Shown here: positions 20,075 to 29,094 of the stretch, piece after piece
Layout of the letters: the number at the start of each line of letters is the position of its first letter
Position numbering within the stretch: position 1 is the first letter of the stretch
From: Variovorax brevis
GTDB lineage: Bacteria; Pseudomonadota; Gammaproteobacteria; Burkholderiales; Burkholderiaceae_C
Direction of reading: 5' to 3'
Length of the DNA: 64,000 nucleotides
NCBI RefSeq assembly: GCF_030317105.1
Contig: NZ_JASZYG010000005.1
Span: 496,001 to 560,000 of the forward strand
Translations under genes and position numbers: made by a program
Notes under the pieces: generated by a model
The model's input: the letters and a program-made list of their open reading frames with translations, nothing else
What the model was told of the DNA's origin: nothing
Databases searched by the model: none

Positions 20075-21367
20075 GTGGCTTCTCCGGGCACGCACCAACC
20101 CCTTGCCGAGCGCCTTCGACCCAAGACCCTGGGAGAGGTGATCGGCCAGCAGCACCTGCTCGGCGCGGGCATGCCCCTGCGCATCGCCTTCGAGTCGGGC
20201 CAGCCGCATTCGTGCATCCTCTGGGGCCCGCCCGGCACCGGCAAGACGACCATCGCGCGGCTGATGGCCGATGCCTTCGACGCGCAGTTCATCGCCATCA
20301 GCGCCGTGCTGGGCGGCGTCAAGGACATCCGCGAAGCCGTGGAGCGGGCGCAACTGGCGCGCGACGGACTCACGCAGCAACGCACCATCGTCTTCGTGGA
20401 CGAAGTGCATCGCTTCAACAAGAGCCAGCAGGACGCGTTCCTGCCGCATGTGGAAAGCGGGCTCTTCACCTTCATCGGGGCGACGACCGAGAACCCGTCC
20501 TTCGAGGTGAACTCGGCGCTCTTGTCACGTGCTGCCGTCTACGTCTTGCAGCCGCTGGGCGAGGGCGATCTCAAGCAGATCGTGGCCAGGGCGCAGGACA
20601 TCGGCGCAGTCCCTTCCATTGAATCATCGGCCATCGACCGGCTCGTCGCCTACGCCGACGGCGACGCCAGGCGCCTGCTCAACACGCTGGAAACGCTGGC
20701 CGTCGCGGCCCGCTCCGAAAAGCTCGACGACATCACCGACGCGTGGCTCCTGCGCGTGCTCGGCGAGCGAATGCGCCGCTACGACAAGGGCGGCGAGCAG
20801 TTCTACGACACGATCTCGGCGCTGCACAAGTCCGTACGCGGCAGCGATCCGGACGCCGCGCTCTATTGGTTCGTGCGCATGCTCGATGGCGGCGCCGATC
20901 CGCGGTACATGGCTCGTCGGTTCGTGCGCATGGCGAGCGAGGACATCGGCCTGGCCGACCCGCGCGCCCTGCGACTCGCACTCGACGCGGCAGAGGTGTA
21001 CGAGCGCCTTGGCACACCAGAGGGTGAACTGGCATTGGCCGAATGCGTCGTCTACCTTGCCATCGCGCCGAAGTCGAATGCCGTCTACAAGGCCTACAAC
21101 GAGGCCAAGGCTTTCATCCAGAAGGACGGCACGCGCCCGGTGCCCATGCATCTGCGCAACGCGCCCACCAAGCTCATGAAAGAGCTCGACTACGGCAAGG
21201 GCTACCGCTACGCGCATGACGAAGAGGGCGGCTTTGCGGCAGGCGAGCGCTACCTGCCCGAAGGCATGGAGCCGCCCGGCTTTTATCGTCCGGTCGAGCG
21301 CGGCCTGGAGATACGCATCGCCGAGAAAATGCGGGAACTGCGCCGACGCAACGACGAGCACGGTTGA
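20075..21367 (+). CDS. rarA: Replication-associated recombination protein A (MgsA/RarA AAA+ ATPase)
   Basis: A 430-residue AAA+ ATPase acting at stalled replication forks, related to the clamp-loader subunits and RuvB. Walker A is GPPGTGKTT, Walker B is IVFVDEVHRF, and sensor 1 lies in GATTENPSFEVNSALLSR. The C-terminal tetramerisation region includes SDPDAALYWFVRMLDGG and RRFVRMASEDIGLADPRAL. The GTG start immediately abuts the lolA stop codon (TAG-GTG), so translation is probably coupled. Confidence 0.95.
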   Translation: MASPGTHQPLAERLRPKTLGEVIGQQHLLGAGMPLRIAFESGQPHSCILWGPPGTGKTTIARLMADAFDAQFIAISAVLGGVKDIREAVERAQLARDGLTQQRTIVFVDEVHRFNKSQQDAFLPHVESGLFTFIGATTENPSFEVNSALLSRAAVYVLQPLGEGDLKQIVARAQDIGAVPSIESSAIDRLVAYADGDARRLLNTLETLAVAARSEKLDDITDAWLLRVLGERMRRYDKGGEQFYDTISALHKSVRGSDPDAALYWFVRMLDGGADPRYMARRFVRMASEDIGLADPRALRLALDAAEVYERLGTPEGELALAECVVYLAIAPKSNAVYKAYNEAKAFIQKDGTRPVPMHLRNAPTKLMKELDYGKGYRYAHDEEGGFAAGERYLPEGMEPPGFYRPVERGLEIRIAEKMRELRRRNDEHG

Positions 21368-21446
21368 AGTGCTGCCGCCGGCCCAGCTTGGTGCACCAGC
21401 GGGAAAACCCGTGCCGCGCAGGTCCGGTTTGAGCTTAACGTTTGAC

Positions 21447-21452
21447 TACAAT
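21447..21452 (+). promoter_or_regulatory. Putative -10 element of the livHMGF promoter
   Basis: TACAAT (21447-21452) follows TTAACGTTTGAC. A transcript would start near 21459, just before the first of three hairpins. A clear -35 at 17 bp is missing. The box lies 80 bp after the rarA stop codon and about 128 bp before livH. Confidence 0.4.
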
Positions 21453-21462
21453 CCCGGCCACT

Positions 21463-21496
21463 AACCCGCCGCCAATCCACGCTGGCGGGTTTTTTG
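21463..21496 (+). terminator. Terminator-like hairpin between rarA and livH (possible attenuator)
   Basis: Arms AACCCGCC (21463-21470) and GGCGGGTT (21484-21491) followed by T residues. It can simply terminate the ftsK-lolA-rarA transcript. If the TACAAT box at 21447 is a promoter, however, the hairpin is at the very start of the liv leader RNA and could act as an attenuator. Confidence 0.75.
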
Positions 21497-21516
21497 CTAA
21501 CTACACCTCAGCGCCA

Positions 21517-21559
21517 ACCCGGTGCACCGGGTGAGTCAAGTGCACCTCCCGAGGGTGCA
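21517..21559 (+). promoter_or_regulatory. Two further hairpins in the livH leader
   Basis: A perfect 16-nt palindrome ACCCGGTGCACCGGGT (21517-21532) is followed by a stem TGCACC / GGTGCA (21541-21546 with 21554-21559). The GGTGCAC and GTGCACC blocks of the two structures are complementary to each other, so alternative pairings are possible. The palindrome could instead be a protein-binding site. Confidence 0.4.
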
Positions 21560-21579
21560 ATTACAAAAAGGGACCTTTT

Positions 21580-22509
21580 ATGGACATCTTGCTGCAACAG
21601 ATCATCAACGGTCTGGTTCTTGGCAGCATGTACGCATTGATAGCCTTGGGCTATACGATGGTGTACGGCATTATCAATCTCATCAACTTTGCCCACGGTG
21701 AAGTCCTCATGGTCGGCGCGCTGACCAGCTGGACCATCATCGGATGGATGCGCGAAGCCATGCCCAACACGCCGGGCTGGATCATCCTCATCCTGGCGCT
21801 CATCATTGCGTGCATCGTCGCGGCCACGCTCAACTTCGTGATCGAGAAGGTGGCTTACCGGCCGCTGCGCAACAGCCCGAAGCTGGCACCGCTCATCACG
21901 GCCATCGGCATGTCGATCTTCTTGCAGACGGTTGCCATGATCATCTGGCGTCCGACCAACAAGGCGTATCCCACGCTGCTGCCGAGCGAGTCGATCCACA
22001 TCGCCGGCGCTTCGATCTCGCCGACGCAGATCATGATCCTGGGCCTCACGGCCGTGTCCCTGGCGGTCCTCATGTGGGTCGTCAACTACACGAAGCTGGG
22101 GCGCGCGATGCGTGCCACTGCCGAGAACCCGCGCGTTGCGGCGCTCATGGGCATTCGGCCCGACATGGTCATCTCGGCCACCTTCATCATCGGCGCCATC
22201 CTCGCGGCCATTGCCGGCGTGATGTACGCGTCGAACTACGGCATCGCGCAGCATGCGATGGGCTTCATCCCCGGCCTCAAGGCGTTCACGGCGGCGGTGT
22301 TCGGTGGCATCGGCAACCTGGGCGGCGCGGTGGTGGGCGGCATCCTGCTGGGCCTCATCGAGGCCATCGGCGCGGGTTATCTCGGCGCGGTGACCGGCGG
22401 TGTGCTGGGCAGCCAGCACAGCGACATCTTCGCCTTCGTGATCCTGATCCTCACGCTGACCGTGCGCCCGTCGGGCCTGCTCGGCGAGCGCGTGGCCGAT
22501 CGCGCCTGA
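21580..22509 (+). CDS. livH: Branched-chain amino acid ABC transporter permease LivH
   Basis: A 309-residue inner-membrane permease with about eight hydrophobic segments, starting MDILLQQIINGLVLGSMYAL. The LivH signature includes LINFAHGEVLMVGAL and, near the C-terminus, GMGFIPGLKAF-like and AAVFGGIGNLGGAVVGG sequence. It forms the channel with LivM. First gene of livHMGF, preceded by a structured leader; livM follows after 10 bp. Confidence 0.94.
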   Translation: MDILLQQIINGLVLGSMYALIALGYTMVYGIINLINFAHGEVLMVGALTSWTIIGWMREAMPNTPGWIILILALIIACIVAATLNFVIEKVAYRPLRNSPKLAPLITAIGMSIFLQTVAMIIWRPTNKAYPTLLPSESIHIAGASISPTQIMILGLTAVSLAVLMWVVNYTKLGRAMRATAENPRVAALMGIRPDMVISATFIIGAILAAIAGVMYASNYGIAQHAMGFIPGLKAFTAAVFGGIGNLGGAVVGGILLGLIEAIGAGYLGAVTGGVLGSQHSDIFAFVILILTLTVRPSGLLGERVADRA

Positions 22510-22519
22510 GGAGACGAGC

Positions 22520-23713
22520 ATGAAGAACACCAAAAGCATCGTCGTCTTCCTGGTCTCGGCCGTGCTGCTGATCGCACTGCCGCTGGTCCTGCAGACCCAG
22601 GGCAACGCCTGGGTGCGCATCGTCGACATCGCATTGCTCTATGTGATGCTGTCACTCGGCCTGAACATCGTGGTCGGCTACGCCGGCCTGCTCGACCTGG
22701 GGTATGTCGCGTTCTTCGCGATCGGGGCTTACCTCTTCGCGTTGCTGGGCTCGCCGCATTTGACGGACACCTTCCCGGCCATCAAGGCGATGTTCCCGAA
22801 CGGCCTTCACACCTCGCTCTTCGTCGTCATTCCGATTGCGTTCGTGGTAGCGGCAATATTCGGCGTGATCCTCGGCGCGCCAACGCTCAAGTTGCGGGGC
22901 GACTACCTCGCCATCGTGACGCTCGGCTTCGGGGAAATCATCCGCGTGTTCCTGAACACGCTCGACCATCCCGTCAACGTCACCAACGGTCCCAAGGGCA
23001 TCACTGCCATCGACTCGGTGAAGATCGGCGGCCTGGACTTCGGCAAGACGCTCAAGATCGATGGATTCTCGATCTCGGGTGTGACGCTGTACTACTACCT
23101 TTTCCTGGTGCTGGTGATCATCACCGTGATCGTGTCGCACCGGCTGCAGCTCTCACGCGTGGGCCGTGCCTGGATGGCCATTCGCGAAGATGAGATCGCT
23201 GCCAAGGCCATGGGCATCAACACCCGCAACCTTAAGCTGCTGGCCTTCGGCATGGGCGCGAGCTTCGGCGGCGTGTCCGGTGCGATGTTCGCTTCGTTCC
23301 AGGGCTTCGTGTCGCCCGAGTCCTTCAGCCTGATGGAGTCGGTGATGATCGTCGCCATGGTGGTGCTGGGCGGCCTCGGCCACTTGCCGGGCGTGATCCT
23401 GGGCGCGGTGCTGCTGGCTGCGCTGCCCGAAGTGCTGCGCTATGTGGCCGGTCCGCTGCAATCGATGACCGATGGCCGGCTCGATGCGTCCATCTTGCGC
23501 CAACTGTTCATTGCGCTCGCCATGATCGTGATCATGCTGGTTCGTCCGCGCGGCCTGTGGCCGTCGCCGGAGCACGGCAAGGTGCTGCCGCGCAAGAACG
23601 GCGGCGCTTCAGCGGCGAACACCATGTCCGTCGAAGCACATCCTCCCGGCATTGAAGTGCCAGCCGATGAAGTTCCGGGCGAACCCTCGCGTCCGATGTC
23701 GATCAACCCGTGA
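22520..23713 (+). CDS. livM: Branched-chain amino acid ABC transporter permease LivM
   Basis: A 397-residue permease. Recognisable blocks are LSLGLNIVVGYAGLLDLGYVAF, LRGDYLAIVTLGFGEIIR and MGINTRNLKLLAFGMGASFGGVSG. The C-terminal 50 residues after the last membrane segment (PSPEHGKVLPRKNGG onward) are hydrophilic and proline-rich, a short extension beyond the usual LivM. Its stop codon overlaps a possible GTG start of livG at 23710. Confidence 0.94.
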   Translation: MKNTKSIVVFLVSAVLLIALPLVLQTQGNAWVRIVDIALLYVMLSLGLNIVVGYAGLLDLGYVAFFAIGAYLFALLGSPHLTDTFPAIKAMFPNGLHTSLFVVIPIAFVVAAIFGVILGAPTLKLRGDYLAIVTLGFGEIIRVFLNTLDHPVNVTNGPKGITAIDSVKIGGLDFGKTLKIDGFSISGVTLYYYLFLVLVIITVIVSHRLQLSRVGRAWMAIREDEIAAKAMGINTRNLKLLAFGMGASFGGVSGAMFASFQGFVSPESFSLMESVMIVAMVVLGGLGHLPGVILGAVLLAALPEVLRYVAGPLQSMTDGRLDASILRQLFIALAMIVIMLVRPRGLWPSPEHGKVLPRKNGGASAANTMSVEAHPPGIEVPADEVPGEPSRPMSINP

Positions 23714-23727
23714 GCGAGGACCGTTCC

Positions 23728-24498
23728 ATGACAGAAACCATCCTCGACGTGAAGGGCATCTCCAAGCGCTTCGGCGGGCTCCAGGCGCTTTCCGACGTCG
23801 GCATCACCATCCAGCGCGGCCAGGTCTACGGCCTGATCGGCCCCAACGGCGCCGGCAAGACGACCTTCTTCAACGTGATCACAGGCCTCTACACGCCGGA
23901 CAGCGGCAGCTTCCAGCTGGCGGGCAAGCCTTACCAGCCGACGGCGGTGCACGAAGTTGCCAAGGCGGGCATCGCGCGCACATTCCAGAACATCCGGCTC
24001 TTCTCCGACATGACGGCGCTCGAGAACGTGATGGTCGGGCGCCATATCCGCACGCATTCGGGCGTGATCGGCGCGATCCTTCGCACCTCGTCCTTCAAGT
24101 CCGAAGAAGCGGCGATTGCCAAGCGCGCGTATGAACTGCTCGACTACGTCGGCATCGGCAAGTACGCGGACTACAAGGCGCGCACGCTGAGCTACGGCGA
24201 CCAGCGCCGCCTGGAAATTGCGCGCGCACTGGCAACCGATCCGCAACTCATCGCCCTCGACGAACCTGCCGCCGGCATGAACGCCACGGAAAAGGTCATG
24301 CTGCGCGAGCTCATCGACCGCATTCGCAAGGACAACCGCACCATCCTGCTCATCGAGCACGACGTGAAGCTGGTGATGGGCCTGTGCGACCGCGTCACGG
24401 TGCTCGACTACGGCAAGCAGATTGCCGAAGGAACCCCGGCCGACGTGCAGAAGAACGAAAAGGTGATCGAGGCTTACCTCGGCACCGGAGGACATTGA
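23728..24498 (+). CDS. livG: Branched-chain amino acid ABC transporter ATP-binding protein LivG
   Basis: A 256-residue ATPase with Walker A GPNGAGKTT, signature LSYGDQRRLEIARAL and Walker B LIALDEPAAGM, ending with the LivG-type tail VIEAYLGTGGH. I chose the ATG at 23728, preceded by GAGGA; a GTG at 23710 overlapping the livM stop would add six residues. It pairs with LivF to energise LivHM. Confidence 0.94.
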   Translation: MTETILDVKGISKRFGGLQALSDVGITIQRGQVYGLIGPNGAGKTTFFNVITGLYTPDSGSFQLAGKPYQPTAVHEVAKAGIARTFQNIRLFSDMTALENVMVGRHIRTHSGVIGAILRTSSFKSEEAAIAKRAYELLDYVGIGKYADYKARTLSYGDQRRLEIARALATDPQLIALDEPAAGMNATEKVMLRELIDRIRKDNRTILLIEHDVKLVMGLCDRVTVLDYGKQIAEGTPADVQKNEKVIEAYLGTGGH

Positions 24499-24499
24499 G

Positions 24500-25216
<717 letters not shown>

Positions 25217-25225
25217 CCTTCACAA

Positions 25226-25254
25226 CGGACCGGCAAGCCGGTCCGTTTGGTTTC
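25226..25254 (+). terminator. Terminator after livHMGF
   Basis: Arms CGGACCGGC and GCCGGTCCG (25226-25234 with 25237-25245), a 2-nt apex, then TTTGGTTT. Nine bases after the livF stop codon. The convergent receptor gene ends at 25268, so it may serve both strands. Confidence 0.8.
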
Positions 25255-25267
25255 CGGCAGTGATTTC

Positions 25268-26239
25268 CTAGTCCACTGTCGCGCCGGTCGCCTTCACGAC
25301 CTTCTCATACTTCGCGAGTTCGGCCTTCATGAAGGCGCCAAACTGCTCCGGCGTGCTGCCGACCGGCTCGGCCATCAGCGATGCGAAGCGGGTTTTGGTG
25401 TCCGGCGATTGAAGGGCCGCGACGAAGGCATGGTTGAGCTTCACGATCACGTCGTGCGGCGTTCCGGCCGGCGCGACCAGGCCCCACCAGGTGTCGATCG
25501 AAAAGCCCTTGAGCACGTCCGCGACAGGCGGCGCATCGGGCAGCATCGGGCTGCGCTGAAGCGTGGTCACGGCAATGGCCTTGAGCTTGCCTGCGCGAAT
25601 GTTGGGGGCGGCGGTCGCCAGGTTGTCCAAGTTGAAATCGACCTGGCCCGACAGCAGCGCCAGTTGCGCCGGATTGCCGCCGTTGTACGGAATGTGCACC
25701 ACGAAGACGCCCGCTTCCTTCTTGAACATTTCGCCCGCCAGGTGGCCGGCACTGCCGTTGCCGCCGCTGCCGTAGTTGAGCTTGCCGGGGTTCGCCCTGG
25801 CGTAGGCGATGAGGTCCTTCAGGTTGTTGATCCTCAGGCGCTGCGCCGCATCGGCGTTCATCACCAGCACGTTGGGCACGCGGACCATTTGCGTGATGGG
25901 CGCGAAATCCTTCGCCGCGTTGAAGGGCATCTTCGAATAGAGCCAGGGATTGACCGCGTTCGTCGCCGTGGCGGCGATGCCGATGGTCAAGCCGTCAGGC
26001 GCTGCCTTGGCCACGAGGTCGGCGCCGATGTTGCCGCCCGCACCCGGCTTGTTGTCGATGATGACCGGGCCCAGGGCCTCCTTGACTCCTTCGGCCAGGA
26101 TGCGCGCCGTCGCGTCGATCGGGCCGCCCGCGGCATAGGGCACCACCAGCCGGATCGGTCGCTGTTGGGCATGAAGGGGAAGGGCAGCGGCCGCGGCGGC
26201 GGCAATGGCGGCCGAGATCACAAGGCGTCGAGAAGTCAT
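25268..26239 (-). CDS. Bug/TctC-family periplasmic solute-binding protein
   Basis: A 323-residue secreted receptor of the tripartite tricarboxylate transporter family. A signal peptide of about 24 residues (ending LPLHA) precedes PIRLVVPYAAGGPIDATAR, the carboxylate-binding start of Bug proteins, and later blocks DNKPGAGGNIGADLVAKA and YGSGGNGSAGHLAGE. There are no tctA/tctB membrane genes beside it. Such orphan receptors are very numerous in Burkholderiales, and the ligand (usually a carboxylate) cannot be told from sequence. Convergent with livF. Confidence 0.92.
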   Translation of the reverse strand: MTSRRLVISAAIAAAAAAALPLHAQQRPIRLVVPYAAGGPIDATARILAEGVKEALGPVIIDNKPGAGGNIGADLVAKAAPDGLTIGIAATATNAVNPWLYSKMPFNAAKDFAPITQMVRVPNVLVMNADAAQRLRINNLKDLIAYARANPGKLNYGSGGNGSAGHLAGEMFKKEAGVFVVHIPYNGGNPAQLALLSGQVDFNLDNLATAAPNIRAGKLKAIAVTTLQRSPMLPDAPPVADVLKGFSIDTWWGLVAPAGTPHDVIVKLNHAFVAALQSPDTKTRFASLMAEPVGSTPEQFGAFMKAELAKYEKVVKATGATVD

Positions 26240-26352
26240 GTCGAAATTGAGGAAACAAGAGTTGATGCGGCCGCGTGATTGTCAGCGGCCCGTTTGAATT
26301 GACTGGCAGTACAAACGCCTAAGCGCTCGCGTCAAAGCCAGCGCAGAGAAAG

Positions 26353-27414
26353 TCAGGGCTCGGCCTTGTCGGCCTCGCTCGTGAACGAGTCGGCAAAGAA
26401 TTCTTCCTCAGGCAAGCCCGCGCGGGCCGTGTAGTCGCGCTTGGCCGAATCGACGACGATGGGCGCACCGCAGGCGTAGACCTGATGCCCCGACAGGTCC
26501 GCGAAGTCTTCCAGCACGGCGCGGTGCACAAAGCCCGTGCGCCCGGTCCAGTTGTCTTCGGGCACCGCATTGGAAATCACAGGCACGTAGCGCAGGTGCG
26601 GCTTGTCGGCGAAGTGCTCGCGCAGCCATTCGTCCATGTAGAGGTCTTCGGGCCGTCGGCCGCCCCAGTAAAGCGAGGTCGGACGTTCGATGCCCTTGAA
26701 GTCCATGTGCTCCAGCAACGCCTTGATCGGCGCAAAGCCGGTGCCGGAGGCGAGCAGCACGATGGGCTTGGCCGATTCCTCGCGAAGGAAGAAGCTGCCA
26801 TAAGGGCCTTCGATGCGAAGGATTTCTTTCTCTTTCATGGCGCCGAACACGTGGTCGGTGAAGCGGCCGCCGGGCAGGTGGCGAATGTGCAGTTCAATGC
26901 CCGTTCCGGGCTGCGCCAGCGTGTGCGGCGCATTGGCCATCGAATAGCTGCGCCGCACGCCGCCCTGCAAGATGAACTCCACATACTGCCCCGCATGAAA
27001 CTGCAGCGGTTCGCCCGCGGGCAACTGCAGCTTCATGGCGACCACGTCGTGCGACTTCTTCGTGAGCGCCTGCACGCGCACGGGCATCTTGCGAATCGGG
27101 AAGGCGCCCGCTTCGGTCACCTGGCGCGACTCCAGCACTACATCGGTCTTCGGGACGGAGCAGCAGGTGAGCACGTAGCCGTTGAGTTGCTCGTCAGCGC
27201 TCAGGGCCTTGCTTTGATGCGCGCCGATCTCCACCTCGCCCGACAGCTTCTTGCACTTGCACGATCCGCACGCGCCGTCCTTGCAGCCATAGGGCAGGCC
27301 GATGCCTTGGCGGATGGCGGCGGACAGGATGGTTTCGTCGGGATGGGCCGCGAAGTTTCGCCCGCTCGGTTCAACCGTAATGGAAAAGTTCGCCTCGTGC
27401 GACCCTGCGCTCAT
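26353..27414 (-). CDS. Ferredoxin-type flavoreductase (CDP-6-deoxy-delta-3,4-glucoseen reductase-like)
   Basis: A 353-residue electron-transfer protein with three domains. The N-terminal plant-type [2Fe-2S] domain has Cys44, Cys49, Cys52 and Cys84. The FAD domain has RRSYSMANAP, and the NAD(P) domain has VLLASGTGFAPIKALLEHM and ends with YACGAPIVVDSAKRDY. The architecture matches the AscD/E3 and oxygenase-reductase family commonly annotated CDP-6-deoxy-delta-3,4-glucoseen reductase. No deoxysugar genes are nearby, so the real partner is probably a different oxygenase or the protein is a general reductase. Divergent from the epimerase-like gene (33 bp apart). Confidence 0.88.
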   Translation of the reverse strand: MSAGSHEANFSITVEPSGRNFAAHPDETILSAAIRQGIGLPYGCKDGACGSCKCKKLSGEVEIGAHQSKALSADEQLNGYVLTCCSVPKTDVVLESRQVTEAGAFPIRKMPVRVQALTKKSHDVVAMKLQLPAGEPLQFHAGQYVEFILQGGVRRSYSMANAPHTLAQPGTGIELHIRHLPGGRFTDHVFGAMKEKEILRIEGPYGSFFLREESAKPIVLLASGTGFAPIKALLEHMDFKGIERPTSLYWGGRRPEDLYMDEWLREHFADKPHLRYVPVISNAVPEDNWTGRTGFVHRAVLEDFADLSGHQVYACGAPIVVDSAKRDYTARAGLPEEEFFADSFTSEADKAEP

Positions 27415-27447
27415 GGGTATTCTTCTGCCAGGAAAAGGAATCGGATT

Positions 27448-28383
27448 TTGCCCTCAAACCATAGCCCTGTCGGGGCACTGCCCTCGCGCTTTCGCCGGGA
27501 GCGGTTACTTATCGTCGGCTGCGGCGACGTCGGACTGCGTGCGGCAGGCCTTCTGGCACCGCGTGTGCGCCTGCTGGCCGTTACATCTTCGCCGGCGCGG
27601 ATCGACGAATTGCGCAAGTCAGGCATCACGCCGCTCGTCGCAGACCTCGACCGGCCCGAAACGCTGCGCCGGCTCGCCGGCCTCGCGACGCGCGTGCTGC
27701 ACCTCGCACCCCCTGCGCGTACCGACGAAGGGCCGCGCTGGTGGCGCGATGCCCGCACCACCGACCTCGTGCGCGCGATCCAGCGCCGCAGCCTGCCGGC
27801 GACGCTGGTCTACGGCTCCACCAGCGGTGTGTATGGCGACTGCGGCGGTGCCCGCATCACGGAAGCGCGGACTGTGGGCCCGGACACGCCGCGCGCGCAC
27901 CGGCGCGTGGATGCCGAGCGCGCCGTGCGGTGGCTGGGGCGTTCGGGCGTGGGAGTGCGCATCCTGCGGATTCCCGGCATCTATGCGCCCGACCGCCAGG
28001 GCGGCACGCCGCGCGAGCGCCTCAAGCGCGGCACGCCTGTGCTGAACGCGCAGGACGACGTCTACACCAACCACATCCATGCCGACGATCTGGCGCGCGC
28101 CTGCGTGGCGGCACTCTGGCGCGGATCCGCCCAGCGCGTGTACCACGCAAGCGACGACACCGAACTGAAGATGGGCGATTACTTCGACCTGGCCGCCGAC
28201 CTCTATGGCATGAAGCGCCCGCCGCGCGTCGCGCGGGAAGATGCGCAGCAGCAATTGCCGTTGCAGCTGCTCAGTTTCATGGGCGAATCGCGTCGGCTCG
28301 ACAACACGCGGCTCAAGCGCGAACTTCGGGTGAGGCTCAAGTACCCGACGGTGGAGTCCGGACTGCGCACCCCACAGGCGTGA
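27448..28383 (+). CDS. NAD-dependent epimerase/SDR-type protein (YeeZ-like)
   Basis: With a TTG start at 27448 (AAGGAA ribosome-binding site upstream) the protein has 311 residues. A Rossmann beta-alpha-beta with LLIVGCGDVGLRAA opens the domain; STSGVYGDCGG corresponds to the SDR active-site region, with a Tyr but without a YxxxK motif. Later blocks are RILRIPGIYAPDR and TNHIHADDLARACVAAL. This resembles YeeZ-like extended SDR proteins of unknown substrate. No ATG lies in frame close upstream. The gene ends 4 bp from the convergent RbsD/FucU gene. Confidence 0.78.
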   Translation: MPSNHSPVGALPSRFRRERLLIVGCGDVGLRAAGLLAPRVRLLAVTSSPARIDELRKSGITPLVADLDRPETLRRLAGLATRVLHLAPPARTDEGPRWWRDARTTDLVRAIQRRSLPATLVYGSTSGVYGDCGGARITEARTVGPDTPRAHRRVDAERAVRWLGRSGVGVRILRIPGIYAPDRQGGTPRERLKRGTPVLNAQDDVYTNHIHADDLARACVAALWRGSAQRVYHASDDTELKMGDYFDLAADLYGMKRPPRVAREDAQQQLPLQLLSFMGESRRLDNTRLKRELRVRLKYPTVESGLRTPQA

Positions 28384-28387
28384 GCCT

Positions 28388-28819
28388 TTACAGCACGCCT
28401 TTTCTCAAGAGAAAGTTTCCGTAGGGCAGGGGCTCTCCCGTCGCGACGACGGCAAACGCCTCGCGCGCCCTCACGTAGTAGGCATGGCGCTCAAGGCCTG
28501 CGACTTCGGGCACCGGGTCGAGCTTCGAGAACACGGTGTCGATGGCCTGCCGTTGAATCGCTGCCAATGTCCCGGCATCGCCCACCTGCTGCATGCGGTG
28601 CACGGGGCTGCCATCGAAAGTGTCCAGCGGCATCACGGACAGGATGGCCCGCAGCACGGGAATCACGCCGATGCCCGGCAAGTGGACCAGGGGCTTGCTG
28701 CCGGCGACCGAATACGCCGGAAAGTTCGCGTCGCACACGGCAATGAAGTCGCCGTGCCCCATCGCCGCGAGGTGGCGCAGGAGGTCGGGCGTGAGCAGGG
28801 GATCGATGTTCTTCAGCAT
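28388..28819 (-). CDS. RbsD/FucU family sugar mutarotase-like protein
   Basis: A 143-residue protein starting MLKNIDPLLTPDLLRHLAAM. It has GHGDFIAVCDANFPA near the N-terminus and a C-terminal YYVRAREAFAVVATGE, then GNFLLRKGVL, typical of the FucU (fucose mutarotase) branch. These enzymes interconvert sugar anomers. No sugar transporter or kinase is adjacent. It lies downstream of the tRNA-Leu gene on the same strand. Confidence 0.9.
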   Translation of the reverse strand: MLKNIDPLLTPDLLRHLAAMGHGDFIAVCDANFPAYSVAGSKPLVHLPGIGVIPVLRAILSVMPLDTFDGSPVHRMQQVGDAGTLAAIQRQAIDTVFSKLDPVPEVAGLERHAYYVRAREAFAVVATGEPLPYGNFLLRKGVL

Positions 28820-28967
28820 GGTCGCCGGGATTTGACGCGGCACTGCGCGCGGCGGCGCTACTGGTTTTCCCTTGACGCGCGGCGACACCCCTGGATGCCC
28901 ACGTTTGGCACGCGTGACAGCAAAATATCGGAACGGGGGAGAGAAGACAGCGCTTGTGACCAAGCAC

Positions 28968-29052
28968 TGGTGCCGGAGGCCGGAATCGAACCGGCACGCC
29001 TTGCGGCGGGGGATTTTGAGTCCCCTGCGTCTACCAATTTCACCACTCCGGC
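28968..29052 (-). tRNA. tRNA-Leu (anticodon CAA)
   Basis: Read on the minus strand, an 85-nt type II tRNA. The acceptor arms are GCCGGAG and CTCCGGC with encoded ACCA, the D-arm region is GGTGAAATTGGTAGACGC, and the anticodon stem GGGGA/TCCCC encloses CTCAAAA, so the anticodon is CAA. A long variable arm and a T-arm with GGTTCGAATCC follow. It decodes UUG. It is divergent from cysM, whose ATG is only 42 bp away. Confidence 0.96.
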
Positions 29053-29074
29053 ACGGAAGGGAAGCAAGCCCGAA

Positions 29075-29080
29075 ATTATG
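29075..29080 (-). promoter_or_regulatory. Probable -10 element of tRNA-Leu
   Basis: CATAAT on the minus strand, 22 bp upstream of the mature tRNA 5' end. At normal spacing the -35 region would fall on the first codons of the divergent cysM gene, where no consensus hexamer is present, so the promoter appears weak or uses other elements. Confidence 0.45.
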
Positions 29081-29094
29081 GCACAGTGTTTGGC

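Noticed and set aside
26485-27447. Plus-strand open frame of over 300 codons opposite the flavoreductase gene
   Set aside because: It is antisense to a gene with clear [2Fe-2S], FAD and NAD motifs; its translation has no family features. Only the part from 27448, outside that gene, codes for the epimerase-like protein.
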